Source of the DNA: Sandaracinaceae bacterium
GTDB taxonomy: Bacteria; Myxococcota_A; Polyangia; Polyangiales; Houyiibacteriaceae
NCBI GenBank assembly: GCA_020633075.1
Contig: JACKEI010000001.1
Span: 930,001-994,000, forward strand
DNA: 64,000 nt
Reading direction: 5' to 3'
Shown one piece after another: positions 47,601-56,940 of the stretch. Under the pieces are notes generated by a model. The model had not been told where the DNA came from and made no database searches. It saw nothing but the letters and a program-made list of their open reading frames with translations. Numbering within the stretch: position 1 is the first letter of the stretch; the number at the start of each line of letters is the position of its first letter. A program made the translations under genes and the position numbers.

Positions 47601-47926
47601 GCGCCGCCCCGGAGGGCCAGGAGTCCGGCGCCGCGGACCCGAGCGCGCCCGTGGAGGACGGGCTCACCTTCGGGACGCTCACTCCGGGCGTGCGCCTCGA
47701 AGGCGGCCGCGTGCCCGAGGGTCACGGCGTGCTCCACGTCCTGGCGGGAGGCCCGCCCGGCGTGGTGGTCGCCGTGGGTGAGCAGGTGCTCGGGGCGCCG
47801 CCGCAGCAAGTGGCGCTGCCCGAGGGGCGCCACACCGTGTTCTTCCGGCACGGAAGCACCACGGTGCAGCGCTTCTACTTCGTGCGCGGCGGTCACACGC
47901 GCGTCGTGCCCGTCCCCGAGTCCTGA
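44648..47926 (+). CDS. Dual-receiver PATAN/PEGA membrane signalling protein
   Basis: The 1092-residue protein begins with a helical Hpt-like region (residues 5-95, but no clear phospho-His), then a long Pro/Ala linker. A receiver-like domain (about 250-375) follows, then a canonical receiver (about 480-605) with DDDPAVRW, Asp536 in VSDILMPNMDG and the Lys in GYLRKEA. A DUF4388/PATAN-like domain comes next (RGRVEGLGIPCLLSTVQRER, then FSRGDRALRVLAGVTTGRF), then an acidic linker, one membrane helix (about 921-945) and a PEGA-like beta domain at the end. PATAN domains couple receivers to partners such as ATPases in myxobacterial regulation. GTG 44648 is preferred because upstream codons cover the tRNA promoter. 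Confidence 0.8.
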   Translation: MPQQPHDTALGLARQRFVDSLPKKASELRGALALLVGSPESARPRDDFRARLQALYASAQVFRMAGLVSALSEGVHTLEAARDEARPVTQSELDELTHLVATLPSLADGGAAVRPSMVAPPSTASVRPSAAPAPIVHVGSTPPGPLTTSITAPPVSARPPARPHKPTMMGFQPPPGLRAPAPPSVGSGSAQAPAPPAPRPKVPTVASREAEVIPVKPPAPFTTTSPASVGPPRPTAEPPPSTTSAGGYSAPVQSIVSALVCTDTASEALIRAALPPERFEVLTATTAEEATQLAWTSAPDLILADATLCMGPNGLLARLRRDALTDFVPVVVLFQPGVPVDAIALRQAGAVDSLRKPLLMKTILQTVHRVADLGEAATWAPLGDLTVNDVAERIAAEIRRGLVLSADRGPDVAVPLGDGSEVLAAAWAAIARVRAHLSERSSGRVHFRDPAGRRGPSLVSLHDLEPTAEEEARDSATEAEISLRGRRVIVADDDPAVRWFFAQLLEEEGAHVVQAEDGVVALAAARAEPPDVIVSDILMPNMDGLALCRALSRDPSVSETPVILLSWREDFLSRMRELRAGARGYLRKEAESTQILAKVREVLRARAQFEARLRAGGAVRGRVEGLGIPCLLSTVQREREHALLTVRDAFNLFEVEIQDRQIVSVSSTATDGGFSRGDRALRVLAGVTTGRFAIEELDPSVRHSMAGGAPRVSLAEACARLGALIDSVSGEALANVDSLGLDEDALDSFQASAPGEVGAVAAALSAGQTPRQLLVSSVHAPQAVEAALIELARRGVILGVRDAHGVDLVATSLSEREEALAHSHAMAEEADGLPLDDEPVLLVPAQSAPAHAEPVPLMPSARAPETEPVPLVQPPVALPLEGQPSATDAAYDSDDDEDGGHEDDSGEYETDASREPREGFGPLTWFAMLFMLAAVGYVGYMMIVESNRGGATEPADGLAPAVEGADEGEGAEGVDPAPTGTEDDGAAPEGQESGAADPSAPVEDGLTFGTLTPGVRLEGGRVPEGHGVLHVLAGGPPGVVVAVGEQVLGAPPQQVALPEGRHTVFFRHGSTTVQRFYFVRGGHTRVVPVPES

Positions 47927-47992
47927 GCCCGTCTCGCAGCGGAGCCCGTCTCGCAGCGGAGCCGTTCTCGCAGCGGAGCCGTTCTCGCCGTG
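47925..47992. repeat. 17-bp tandem repeat, four copies
   Basis: The unit is GAGCCCGTCTCGCAGCG. Copies begin at 47925, 47942, 47959 and 47976; the first two are identical and the last two differ by one to a few bases. It lies at the stop codon of the receiver/PATAN gene and in the gap to the convergent gene. Confidence 0.85.
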
Positions 47993-48038
47993 GAGCCCGC
48001 CGCGGGTCAGCCCGCCCCGCGCCCCTGCGCCGGGCGGG

Positions 48039-48767
48039 TCACGCCAGGATGAGCGGCGCCAGCAGGTCGGTGATGCGCGCGTTCATCGCCTCCGCTGCGC
48101 CTTGATCGGGGGCGCCGAGCTCCCGCGCGCGCGCCAGCAGCAGCTGGCTGACCGCCTCGGCGGCGGCGGCGGGGATGAACAGCGCCTGACGTTGCACGGG
48201 GTCGCGCTCGAGGGCCGCCGGGTTGAGGCACAGGGCGCGCGTGCCGCTGAGCGGGAGCAGCGCGCTCGCGCCCATCCCCAGCAGCGCGGCGTGTCCCTGC
48301 GCCATGGTCAGGCGCTGCGTGGAGAGGCCCCACTCGGCCGAGGCCAGCGCCTCGGTGGCCCGCGCGACGTACGCACAGGCGGTGGCGATGGGCGCGAGGA
48401 TGGGCTGCGTCACCAGAGAGCGGTAGGAGCCCGGCGGGTGCTCGGCGATGGCGTCAGCGCGCTCGGCCGCGCTCAAGACGGCGCTCGTGTCACCCCCGCG
48501 CGCGAGCGCGTGGCGGGTCAACTCCAGCAGTTCGCGCAGAGGCGCCTGCGCCTCGGTCAGCCGCTCCACGGCCTGCTCGGCCTCCAGCAGCACCACCTCG
48601 ATCACGCCGCGCAGCGGCACTCCGGCGCCGGTGCTGATCCAGATGGTCCACGCGGGGTCTTGGTTGCGCGCCAGCAGCTCCACACTGTCCTGGTCGTCGT
48701 TCTGAGCCGAGGAGGCCCAGGCGATCAGGGCAGGGGGCGCGTCCATCGCGACGAGCGCTTCGTACAT
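48039..48767 (-). CDS. Unknown protein, last gene of the moxR operon
   Basis: It is about 242 residues and mostly helical, with an Ala/Leu-rich character and no recognised domain or motif. The ATG at 48767 is preferred to a TTG at 48803. It lies 72 bases after the FAD monooxygenase gene on the same strand, so it probably shares its transcript with moxR, the VWA gene and the monooxygenase. No membrane segments or signal are evident. Confidence 0.55.
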   Translation of the reverse strand: MYEALVAMDAPPALIAWASSAQNDDQDSVELLARNQDPAWTIWISTGAGVPLRGVIEVVLLEAEQAVERLTEAQAPLRELLELTRHALARGGDTSAVLSAAERADAIAEHPPGSYRSLVTQPILAPIATACAYVARATEALASAEWGLSTQRLTMAQGHAALLGMGASALLPLSGTRALCLNPAALERDPVQRQALFIPAAAAEAVSQLLLARARELGAPDQGAAEAMNARITDLLAPLILA

Positions 48768-48839
48768 GCGCTGCAGACTGCGCCAGCGCGCGGCAGATCT
48801 CAACCGCCACGGGCTGCCAGGAGCCGCGCTGGCGCTCGA

Positions 48840-50132
48840 CTAGACGCTCGCGCTTCCAGGGCCGGCCGCGTCGCCCGAGCCCGGGCCCAGCTGCGGCACG
48901 TAGCTGCCCTCGGGCAGGCTCCCACGCACGAAGCCCAGCTTGCCGCCGCACATGGTGGCCACCATCTGGTTCCGCAGGAAGGGCAGGGCGGCGCCCACGG
49001 GGAAGCCGACGTCACGCGCCCAGCCCAGCACCCGCGAGTCCGACTGGAAGAAGGGCGTGAGCCAGCGGGTCATGCGCTGGTAGAAGCGCAGGTGCGCGCG
49101 CCGCTCGGCGCTGTACGCCTGCAGCGCCAGCTCTACGTTGCCGGGCTGCGCGGCCACGCACTGGCTCAGCACCAGCGCGTCCAGCAGCGCCAGGTTGCTG
49201 CCCTGGCCCAGCTGCGGGCTCATGGCGTGCGCGGCGTCCCCGATGAACACCACGTTGCCGGCGTTCCAGCGCGTGAAGCGCACGTCGCGGTAGCCCGCGA
49301 AGAGCAGGGCCTCGGTGTCCGGCAGCTGCGCCACGATGGGCTCCGCCATGGGCGCCACGCGCAGCACGCGCTCGCGAAACGCGGCGACTCCCTCGCGCCG
49401 TACGCTCTCCGCGTCACGGACGCGCGTGCTCACGAAGAGGCTCACCAGCGGCGTGTCACCGCCCGGCGCGAGGCCTGTGGGCAGCATCCCCACCATCTCG
49501 CGTGCGCCCTTCACCGCTTGCAGCAGCTCACCCCGGAAGCGCCCCTCGCGGTCCTCGGCCACGAACCACAGCGCGCCCCAGGGGTACGGCACGTCACGCA
49601 CACCCGGGAAGTCGGCCGCGCGGATCTGCGAGCGCGCCCCGTCCGCCACCACGATCAGGTCGAAGGGCCCCAGCTCTTCGCCGGCGTTGGTGCGCACGCA
49701 GCCGGGCTGGCCCAGGCGCGCCACCGGCACGCCCAGCCGCACGTCGGGCACCTCGGCGCGGGCCGCGTCGAACAGGGTCTGGAAGAGCACCCCCCGGTGC
49801 AGCCCCAGGCCGAACAGCCCGGGCCCACGCGCCGCGTAGGGCAGGTGAAAGAGCTCCCGGCCGGAGCTGGAGAGCCCTCGCAGCCGGTCCACCCGGTGCC
49901 CCGCGTGCAGGATGGGCGCGGCCAGCCCCAGCCGCGCGAGCACGTGCATCCCGGTAGGCTGCAGCATGATGCCCGCGCCCACCGGGCTCGGGTCGGGCAC
50001 GGCCTCCAGCAGCGTCACCGTGTGTCCCGCGCGGTGCAGCAAGAGCGCCGCCGCGCTGCCCGCAAAACCGGCACCGACGACGACCACCCGCACGGCGCTC
50101 AGCCTCTCACCAACGCGACGGGGCGCCGGCAC
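48840..50132 (-). CDS. FAD-dependent monooxygenase (PHBH/UbiH-like)
   Basis: The Rossmann FAD motif VVVVGAGFAGSAAALLLHRAG is near the start. The DG-type segment DLIVVADGARSQIR and the second FAD motif VVFIGDAAHAMSPQLGQGSN complete the flavin-monooxygenase pattern. It would hydroxylate an aromatic or similar ring using NAD(P)H and O2; the substrate is unknown. GTG 50132 or an internal GTG just before VRVVVVGAG could be the start. It follows the VWA gene by 28 bases. Confidence 0.85.
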   Translation of the reverse strand: MPAPRRVGERLSAVRVVVVGAGFAGSAAALLLHRAGHTVTLLEAVPDPSPVGAGIMLQPTGMHVLARLGLAAPILHAGHRVDRLRGLSSSGRELFHLPYAARGPGLFGLGLHRGVLFQTLFDAARAEVPDVRLGVPVARLGQPGCVRTNAGEELGPFDLIVVADGARSQIRAADFPGVRDVPYPWGALWFVAEDREGRFRGELLQAVKGAREMVGMLPTGLAPGGDTPLVSLFVSTRVRDAESVRREGVAAFRERVLRVAPMAEPIVAQLPDTEALLFAGYRDVRFTRWNAGNVVFIGDAAHAMSPQLGQGSNLALLDALVLSQCVAAQPGNVELALQAYSAERRAHLRFYQRMTRWLTPFFQSDSRVLGWARDVGFPVGAALPFLRNQMVATMCGGKLGFVRGSLPEGSYVPQLGPGSGDAAGPGSASV

Positions 50133-50160
50133 CGCGTCCGTGCGCCGTGCATGCCCACCA

Positions 50161-51354
50161 TCACTTGGCGCCGCGCGCCTGCCCGCGCATCAGGTACTTC
50201 ACGCCTTCGCCCAGGCCCTCGAGCGTGAGCGGGTACATGTCGAAGACGCGCGCCACGTACTCGATGGTGTTGCCCTTCCAGTACTTCTGCGGCTCCGGGT
50301 TCAGCCAGATGGACTTATCGAAGTGCTTCTGCAGCATCATGAGCCACTGGATGCCCTCGATGCCGCGGTCGTCCCCCAGGTCGAGTGACCCGCCGCTGGC
50401 CATGAGCTCATACGCGGCCATGAGCGCGTCGCCCACCATGATGAGCTTGTAGTGGCGCCCGCAGTCGTGCAGCAGGTCGCGCACCTTGACGGGCTCGTCG
50501 AAGCGCTCGGTCTTGTAGACCTGCCCATAGACGCAGTTATGGAAGTAGTAGGTGCGCAGCTCGCGGAAGTGCGAGGACTTCTTGGCGGCGGAGAACAGGC
50601 GCGAGCAGAGATGCGCGTACGGGTCCATGGAGCCACCCACGTCCATCATCAGGATGATGCGTGTGTTGGTGCGGCGCGGCGGCTTGGTGACGATCTCCAG
50701 CTCGCCCGCGTTCTTGCCCGTCTCCTCGATGGTGGCCTCGAGGTCCAGCTCTTCCTCGGCGCCGATGCGCGTGTAGGTCCGCAGCTTGCGCAGGGCCAGC
50801 TGCATCTGCCGCACGTCCAGCGTGATGTCCTCGCGGTAGCCCTTGTACAGGCGCGCGTCGGCCACCTTGACCGCGCTGCGCCCGCCCCCCGGCCCACCCA
50901 CGCGGATGCCCTGGGGTGACTTGCCCGAGTGCCCGAAGGGCGACGTGCCGGCCGTGCCGATCCACTTGTTGCCGCCGTCGTGCCGCTCGTCCTGCTCCTT
51001 CATGCGCTCCTCGAACAGCTTCTGCAGCTGCTCGAGGTCCAGGCTCTCCACGAAGGCGCGCTGCTCGTCGGTCAGCTCGCCCATCTGCTCCTTGGCGTTC
51101 TTGAGCCAGTCCAGCAGGTCGTCCTGCAGCTTCTTGGCTTCCACCTCCACGCCCTTGAAGTGCTTCAGGAACGCCTGGTCGAAGAGGTCCAGGTGCCGCT
51201 CCGAGTGCACCAGCAGCGCCCGCGCGATGTAGTAGAACCCGTCCAGCGAGTTCTCGTGCAGGCCCTTGCTCATGGCCTCCGCGAGCCGCACCGTCTCGGT
51301 GGCGCCCACGGGCACCCCGAAGTCACGCAGCTCGTAGATGAAGTCGACGAACAC
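50161..51354 (-). CDS. VWA-domain protein (CoxE-like), MoxR partner
   Basis: The N-terminal ~190 residues are helical (VEAKKLQDDLLDWLKNAKEQ). A VWA domain follows with the MIDAS motif DVGGSMDPY and the later Thr/Asp-containing segment LIMVGDALMAAYEL. CoxE-type VWA proteins act with MoxR AAA+ ATPases as chaperone pairs that mature or insert metal into target enzymes. Six bases separate it from the upstream moxR gene. No CO-dehydrogenase or other usual target gene is nearby; the FAD monooxygenase downstream is the nearest candidate client. Confidence 0.88.
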   Translation of the reverse strand: MFVDFIYELRDFGVPVGATETVRLAEAMSKGLHENSLDGFYYIARALLVHSERHLDLFDQAFLKHFKGVEVEAKKLQDDLLDWLKNAKEQMGELTDEQRAFVESLDLEQLQKLFEERMKEQDERHDGGNKWIGTAGTSPFGHSGKSPQGIRVGGPGGGRSAVKVADARLYKGYREDITLDVRQMQLALRKLRTYTRIGAEEELDLEATIEETGKNAGELEIVTKPPRRTNTRIILMMDVGGSMDPYAHLCSRLFSAAKKSSHFRELRTYYFHNCVYGQVYKTERFDEPVKVRDLLHDCGRHYKLIMVGDALMAAYELMASGGSLDLGDDRGIEGIQWLMMLQKHFDKSIWLNPEPQKYWKGNTIEYVARVFDMYPLTLEGLGEGVKYLMRGQARGAK

Positions 51355-51360
51355 GAGCGC

Positions 51361-52203
51361 TCAGCTCCTCCAGCGGCGACCGCCGGCCAGCTGGTCGGCG
51401 AAGGCCACCAGGTCTTGTTCCTTCTTGAGCAGGGCGCCCAGGAAGGGCAGGTTCTGATCCAGGCGCACGTCCTTGACGCCCGTGCGCTTGAGCACCGCGA
51501 TCCAGTCTACCAGCTCGCTGGTGCTGGGGCGCTTGCGCAGGCGGTTCATGCTGCGGATCTCGAAGAAGGTCTCGATGGCCTGGTCCACCAGCGACTCCTC
51601 GATGTTGGGGTGATGCACGCGCACGATGTCCTTCATGAGCGACTTCTCCGGGAAGTCGATGAAGTGGAACACGCAGCGGCGCAGGAAGGCGTCGGGCAGC
51701 TCCTTCTCGGCGTTGCTGGTGATGATCACGAAGGGGCGCTCCTGCGCGATGACCTCGCGCCCCGTCTCGTTGATGTAGAAGCGCATGCGGTCGAGCTCGT
51801 GCAGGAGGTCGTTCGGGAACTCGATGTCCGCCTTGTCGATCTCGTCGATGAGCAGCACCACGCGCTTGGGCGAGTCGAACGCGCGACCCATGGGCCCGAG
51901 CTTGATGTAGTGCGAGATGTCGTTGACGTCCTTGTCGCCGAAGCGCGAGTCGTACAAGCGCTGCACGGTGTCGTACACGTAGAGGCCGTCCTGGGCCCGG
52001 GTGGTGCTCTTCACGTGCCAGCGCACCAGCTCCATCCCCAGCGCCTCGGACACGGCCTCGGCCAGCAGCGTCTTGCCGGTACCGGGCTCGCCTCGGACGA
52101 GCAGGGGGCGCTCGAGCAGCAGGGCGCAGTTGACGGACGCCTTGAGCGCGTCGCTGGTGAGGTAGGAGTCGGTCCCGTTGAAGCGGCTGAAGTCTTGGGT
52201 CAT
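51361..52203 (-). CDS. MoxR-family AAA+ ATPase
   Basis: The 280-residue ATPase has Walker A GEPGTGKT, Walker B VVLLIDEIDKAD, sensor 1 FVIITSNAEKEL and an arginine-finger segment DAFLRRCVFHF. The length and pattern fit the MoxR/CoxD family rather than helicases or proteases. It opens a minus-strand operon with the VWA gene, the monooxygenase and the unknown gene. The gap to the divergent methylase gene (52204-52328) is short and shows no clear promoter. Confidence 0.92.
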   Translation of the reverse strand: MTQDFSRFNGTDSYLTSDALKASVNCALLLERPLLVRGEPGTGKTLLAEAVSEALGMELVRWHVKSTTRAQDGLYVYDTVQRLYDSRFGDKDVNDISHYIKLGPMGRAFDSPKRVVLLIDEIDKADIEFPNDLLHELDRMRFYINETGREVIAQERPFVIITSNAEKELPDAFLRRCVFHFIDFPEKSLMKDIVRVHHPNIEESLVDQAIETFFEIRSMNRLRKRPSTSELVDWIAVLKRTGVKDVRLDQNLPFLGALLKKEQDLVAFADQLAGGRRWRS

Positions 52204-52328
52204 GCGCTGGGCACCATAGCGCGCTTCCGACTGAATGGCGATTCATTCAAGCGCGGACGCGTCCAGCAAGCCGGTCCACACGCGAGAGCGTTCTTGGCTG
52301 GGGTCCACGGCGCCGCTAAGGTCCCGCG

Positions 52329-53009
52329 ATGCGCCGCACCCCCGTCTATCTCGTCGCCATGCCCATCGGAGACCACATGGAGGACATGTCGGTCGCGGCC
52401 ATCCGGCTGATGCCCACCCTCGTGCACGTCTTCGTCGAGCCCGACGACGTGGTCCTGCCGCACCTGCGCAAGCACAAGGTCATCACGGACAAGCACCGCG
52501 TGCACCACACCGACGCGGGCACCGCCCTGCCGCGCGAGCTCGTCGAGTCTGGCACCCCCTTTGCCATCATCGCGTCCTCGGGCATCCCCTGCTTCGTCGA
52601 CCCGGGCTACGAGATCGTGGACGACCTGCTCGAGCGCTACGCAGACCGCGTGGAGCTGATCCCCATCGGCCTGTCGTCGGCGCTCGACGCCGCGCTCACC
52701 TGCGCCGGGCTCGACATCCAACGCTTCATCTTCGCCGGACACTATCCGCAGTGCTTCCGCTTCGACGCGTCCGTCGTTGCGCTCGACCTGCCCATCGTGG
52801 CCTTCGTGCGGGGCAGCGCCGTGCGTGACTGGGTCGCGCGCGTGGACGCCGAGGTGCCACGTTTTCGGCGCCATCTGTTGCTGCGCGACGTCCGGAAGCG
52901 CTCGCGCTCGGCCATGTGGGTCCTGCGCAAGGGCGCGCCCGTCCCGGACGACCTGCTGGACGACCCGCAGGCCGACTTCGTCGCCGTGGTCGCCGTCCCC
53001 GGCAGCTAG
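52329..53009 (+). CDS. RsmI-like tetrapyrrole-methylase superfamily protein
   Basis: The 226-residue protein keeps the opening VYLVAMPIGDHMEDMSVAAI and the SSGIPCFVDPGYEIV loop of RsmI-type methylases, which modify C1402 of 16S rRNA. The usual early Glu-Asp-Thr-Arg is replaced by VEPDD and the FVGFLPRKxxxR region is not evident. It may have another substrate. It has no C-terminal extension. A hairpin follows six bases after the stop. Confidence 0.7.
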   Translation: MRRTPVYLVAMPIGDHMEDMSVAAIRLMPTLVHVFVEPDDVVLPHLRKHKVITDKHRVHHTDAGTALPRELVESGTPFAIIASSGIPCFVDPGYEIVDDLLERYADRVELIPIGLSSALDAALTCAGLDIQRFIFAGHYPQCFRFDASVVALDLPIVAFVRGSAVRDWVARVDAEVPRFRRHLLLRDVRKRSRSAMWVLRKGAPVPDDLLDDPQADFVAVVAVPGS

Positions 53010-53014
53010 ACGCT

Positions 53015-53038
53015 GTCCCCGCAGCGACTCGCGGGGAC
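53015..53038 (+). terminator. Hairpin after the RsmI-like gene
   Basis: GTCCCCGC and GCGGGGAC form a perfect eight-base stem with loop AGCGACTC. It begins six bases after the stop codon. No strong T-run follows. Confidence 0.5.
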
Positions 53039-53099
53039 GCTCGGTGGGCCTCGCGCCGACCGACGGGGCCGCAGCCTCGAAAAAAGGCGGACGTCGGGC

Positions 53100-53127
53100 T
53101 TGCTCCGCGGGTCGTTCTGACTATAGT
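53100..53127 (+). promoter_or_regulatory. Promoter for the tRNA-Gln/tRNA-Glu pair
   Basis: TTGCTC at 53100-53105 and TATAGT at 53122-53127 are 16 bases apart, about 43 bases before tRNA-Gln. This is a reasonable sigma-70 promoter in the 160-base gap after the hairpin. Confidence 0.5.
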
Positions 53128-53169
53128 CCCGTCCTCGCAGGGCGCCCTAGGGCTCCTGGGTGTTGACAT

Positions 53170-53240
53170 TCGGGGATCGTCTAACGGCAGGACTCCAGTT
53201 TCTGGTTCTGGCTATCTAGGTTCGAATCCTAGTCCCCGAA
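53170..53240 (+). tRNA. tRNA-Gln (anticodon CTG)
   Basis: Acceptor TCGGGGA/TCCCCGA, D arm GTCTAACGGCAGGAC, anticodon loop TTCTGGT (CTG) in a stem with one mismatch at 31-39, and T arm CTAGG TTCGAAT CCTAG. CCA is not encoded. Confidence 0.93.
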
Positions 53241-53290
53241 CAGCTTGAAAAAATGCTGCAAGCCACTATAAGGCTCGCAGCTCCCAAGCT

Positions 53291-53365
53291 GGCCCCATCG
53301 TCTAGTGGTTAGGACATCGGCCTCTCACGCCGGTAACACGAGTTCAAATCTCGTTGGGGTCACCA
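53291..53365 (+). tRNA. tRNA-Glu (anticodon CTC), CCA encoded
   Basis: Acceptor GGCCCCA/TGGGGTC, D arm GTCTAGTGGTTAGGAC, anticodon loop CTCTCAC (CTC) in the stem CGGC/GCCG, and T arm ACGAG TTCAAAT CTCGT. The discriminator A is followed by CCA. It lies 50 bases after tRNA-Gln and is probably co-transcribed. Confidence 0.93.
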
Positions 53366-53433
53366 CCCAAGCAGGCTCGACGCACTACCCAGCGTCGGGC
53401 CTGTTTTCTTTTCCCCCTCGGTTCGAGCGCAGC

Positions 53434-55041
53434 ATGATCTCCACGGAAAACCTCTCCCTCTCCTTCGGTAGCCGCCCGCTCTTCGAGAGCGTGGACATCA
53501 AGTTCACGCCGGGGAACTGCTACGGGCTCATCGGCGCCAACGGCGCGGGCAAGTCCACCTTCCTGCGCTGCCTCTCGGGTGAGCTCGAGCCCAGCTCCGG
53601 CAAGGTGGTCATCCCCCCCGGCGCGCGCCTGAGCGTGCTCAAGCAGGACCACTTCGCCTACAACGAAGTGACCGCGCTGAACGCCGTCATCATGGGGCAC
53701 AAGCGGCTCTACGAGATCGCCCAGGAGAAGGACGCCATCTACGCCAAGGGCGAGTTCAGCGACGAGGACGGCGTGCGCGCGGCCGAGCTGGAGACCGAGT
53801 TCGCGGACCTGCAGGGCTGGGACGCCGAGTCCAACGCGGCGCAGCTGCTCAGCGAGCTGGGCATCCCCGACGCGCGCCACCAGAAGTTGGTGAAGGAGCT
53901 GGAGGACGGGGAGAAGGTGCGCGTGCTCCTGGCGCAGGCCCTGTTCGGCAACCCCGACATCCTGCTGCTGGACGAGCCCACCAACCACTTGGACGTGGAC
54001 ACCATCTTGTGGCTGGAGGAGTTCCTGCTGCGCTTCCAGAACACGGTCATCGTCGTCTCGCATGACCGCCACTTCTTGGACAAGGTCTGCACGCACATCG
54101 CGGACGTGGACTACCAGAAGGTCCAGCTCTTCAGCGGCAACTACACCTTCTGGTACGAGACCAGCCAGCTGGCCCTGCGCCAGAAGCAAGAGGCCAACGC
54201 CAAGAAGACGGACAAGATCAAGGAGCTGCAGGCCTTCATCCAGCGCTTCAGCGCGAACGCCAGCAAGTCGCGGCAGGCCAGCTCGCGCCGCTCCCAGCTG
54301 GACAAGATCACCCTCGACGACATCAAGCCGTCGTCGCGCAAGTACCCGTACATCATCTTCAAGACCGAGCGGCAGCTGGGGAAGGACGTCCTCTTCGTGG
54401 ACGGTCTGACCAAGAGCCTGGACGGGGAGCAGCTGTTCAAGGACGTGCGCTTCACGCTCAGCCGCGGCGAGAAGATGGCCATCACGGGCAACGACACGGC
54501 CGTCAACGCGTTCATGTCCATCCTGGCGGGCGACATGCAGCCGGACGCAGGCACCTTCCGCTTCGGCAGCTCGGTGAACCTGGGCGTTCTGCCGCGCGAC
54601 AACGCCAAGTTCTTCGAGGGTTGCTCGCTCAACCTGGTGGACTGGATGCGGCAGTTCTCCACCAACCAGGAGGAGAACTTCTGCCGCGCGTTCCTGGGCC
54701 GCATGCTCTTCTCCGGCGAGGAGTCGCAGAAGTCCGCCTCGGTGCTCTCCGGGGGCGAGAAGGTGCGCTGCATGCTCTCCCGCGCGATGCTGCAAGACCC
54801 GAATGTGCTGCTGCTGGACGGCCCCACCAACCACTTGGACCTCGAGTCCATCACGGCGCTCAACAACGGGCTCCTCAAGTTCGAGGGCAGCCTCATCGTC
54901 GCGTCGCACGACGTGCAGTTCGTGGACTCGCTGGTGACGCGCGTGCTGGAGCTCGGGCCCGAGACCTACTACGACCTCGGCATGGGCTACGAGGAGTACC
55001 TGGCTGACGAAGCGCGCCTGGTGCGCATCGGCAAGGCCTGA
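53434..55041 (+). CDS. ABC-F family ATPase (YbiT-like) with degenerate NBD2
   Basis: It has two fused ABC domains with the ABC-F linker between (FSANASKSRQASSRRSQLDK) and no membrane part. NBD1 has Walker A GANGAGKST and Walker B LLLDEPTNHLD, with a divergent signature LEDGEK near residue 156. NBD2 has Walker A reading GNDTAVNA (352-359, no Lys), signature LSGGEK, and Walker B LLLDGPTNHLD with Gly463 in place of the catalytic Glu. One ATP site is thus complete and the other degenerate on both faces. YbiT-like ABC-F proteins act on the ribosomal E site during translation. ATG 53434 excludes the frame through tRNA-Glu. Confidence 0.9.
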   Translation: MISTENLSLSFGSRPLFESVDIKFTPGNCYGLIGANGAGKSTFLRCLSGELEPSSGKVVIPPGARLSVLKQDHFAYNEVTALNAVIMGHKRLYEIAQEKDAIYAKGEFSDEDGVRAAELETEFADLQGWDAESNAAQLLSELGIPDARHQKLVKELEDGEKVRVLLAQALFGNPDILLLDEPTNHLDVDTILWLEEFLLRFQNTVIVVSHDRHFLDKVCTHIADVDYQKVQLFSGNYTFWYETSQLALRQKQEANAKKTDKIKELQAFIQRFSANASKSRQASSRRSQLDKITLDDIKPSSRKYPYIIFKTERQLGKDVLFVDGLTKSLDGEQLFKDVRFTLSRGEKMAITGNDTAVNAFMSILAGDMQPDAGTFRFGSSVNLGVLPRDNAKFFEGCSLNLVDWMRQFSTNQEENFCRAFLGRMLFSGEESQKSASVLSGGEKVRCMLSRAMLQDPNVLLLDGPTNHLDLESITALNNGLLKFEGSLIVASHDVQFVDSLVTRVLELGPETYYDLGMGYEEYLADEARLVRIGKA

Positions 55042-55063
55042 CGCACCGCGCGCCGGCGGCCGC

Positions 55064-56662
<1,599 letters not shown>

Positions 56663-56787
56663 CGAGTTCCGGCTGAGAATAGCGCGAAAAGCGTCGACTC
56701 GGGACGATTCGCTCGAGATGGCCTTGATAGTGCCCAACTAGGTGAGTCCATGTGGGACACGCGCAGGGGGCTGTATTCAACGTATTC

Positions 56788-56880
56788 TTGACAGGATAAG
56801 TCATGTATTAGTGCCTTGAAATCATTGGGATACTAAACAAGTCAAACTCGTCTTGCGCATTGTTGACTTGACCTCTGGGT
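56788..56880. promoter_or_regulatory. AT-rich control region of the sulfite reductase operon
   Basis: The 278-base divergent gap contains an AT-rich patch unlike the surrounding DNA. A TTGACA sits at 56788-56793 without a matched -10. A perfect inverted repeat CAAGTCAA (56838-56845) and TTGACTTG (56863-56870) is separated by 17 bases, a plausible dimeric regulator site 70 bases before the start codon. The exact transcription start could not be assigned. Confidence 0.45.
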
Positions 56881-56940
56881 AAACTCGTGAATAGTGGCGT
56901 CGCGAGCGCTCGAGGACCGAGCGCGAAAGAGGAGTTCGAG

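Noticed and set aside
45320..47896. Long open frame of about 858 codons on the minus strand across the receiver/PATAN gene
   Set aside because: It is an antisense shadow of a GC-rich gene: composition is Arg/His/Gly-rich, with no recognised domain, and the plus-strand frame has clear receiver motifs.
53305..53433. Extended N-terminus of the ABC-F protein through tRNA-Glu
   Set aside because: The extra codons are tRNA sequence; the family alignment starts at ATG 53434.
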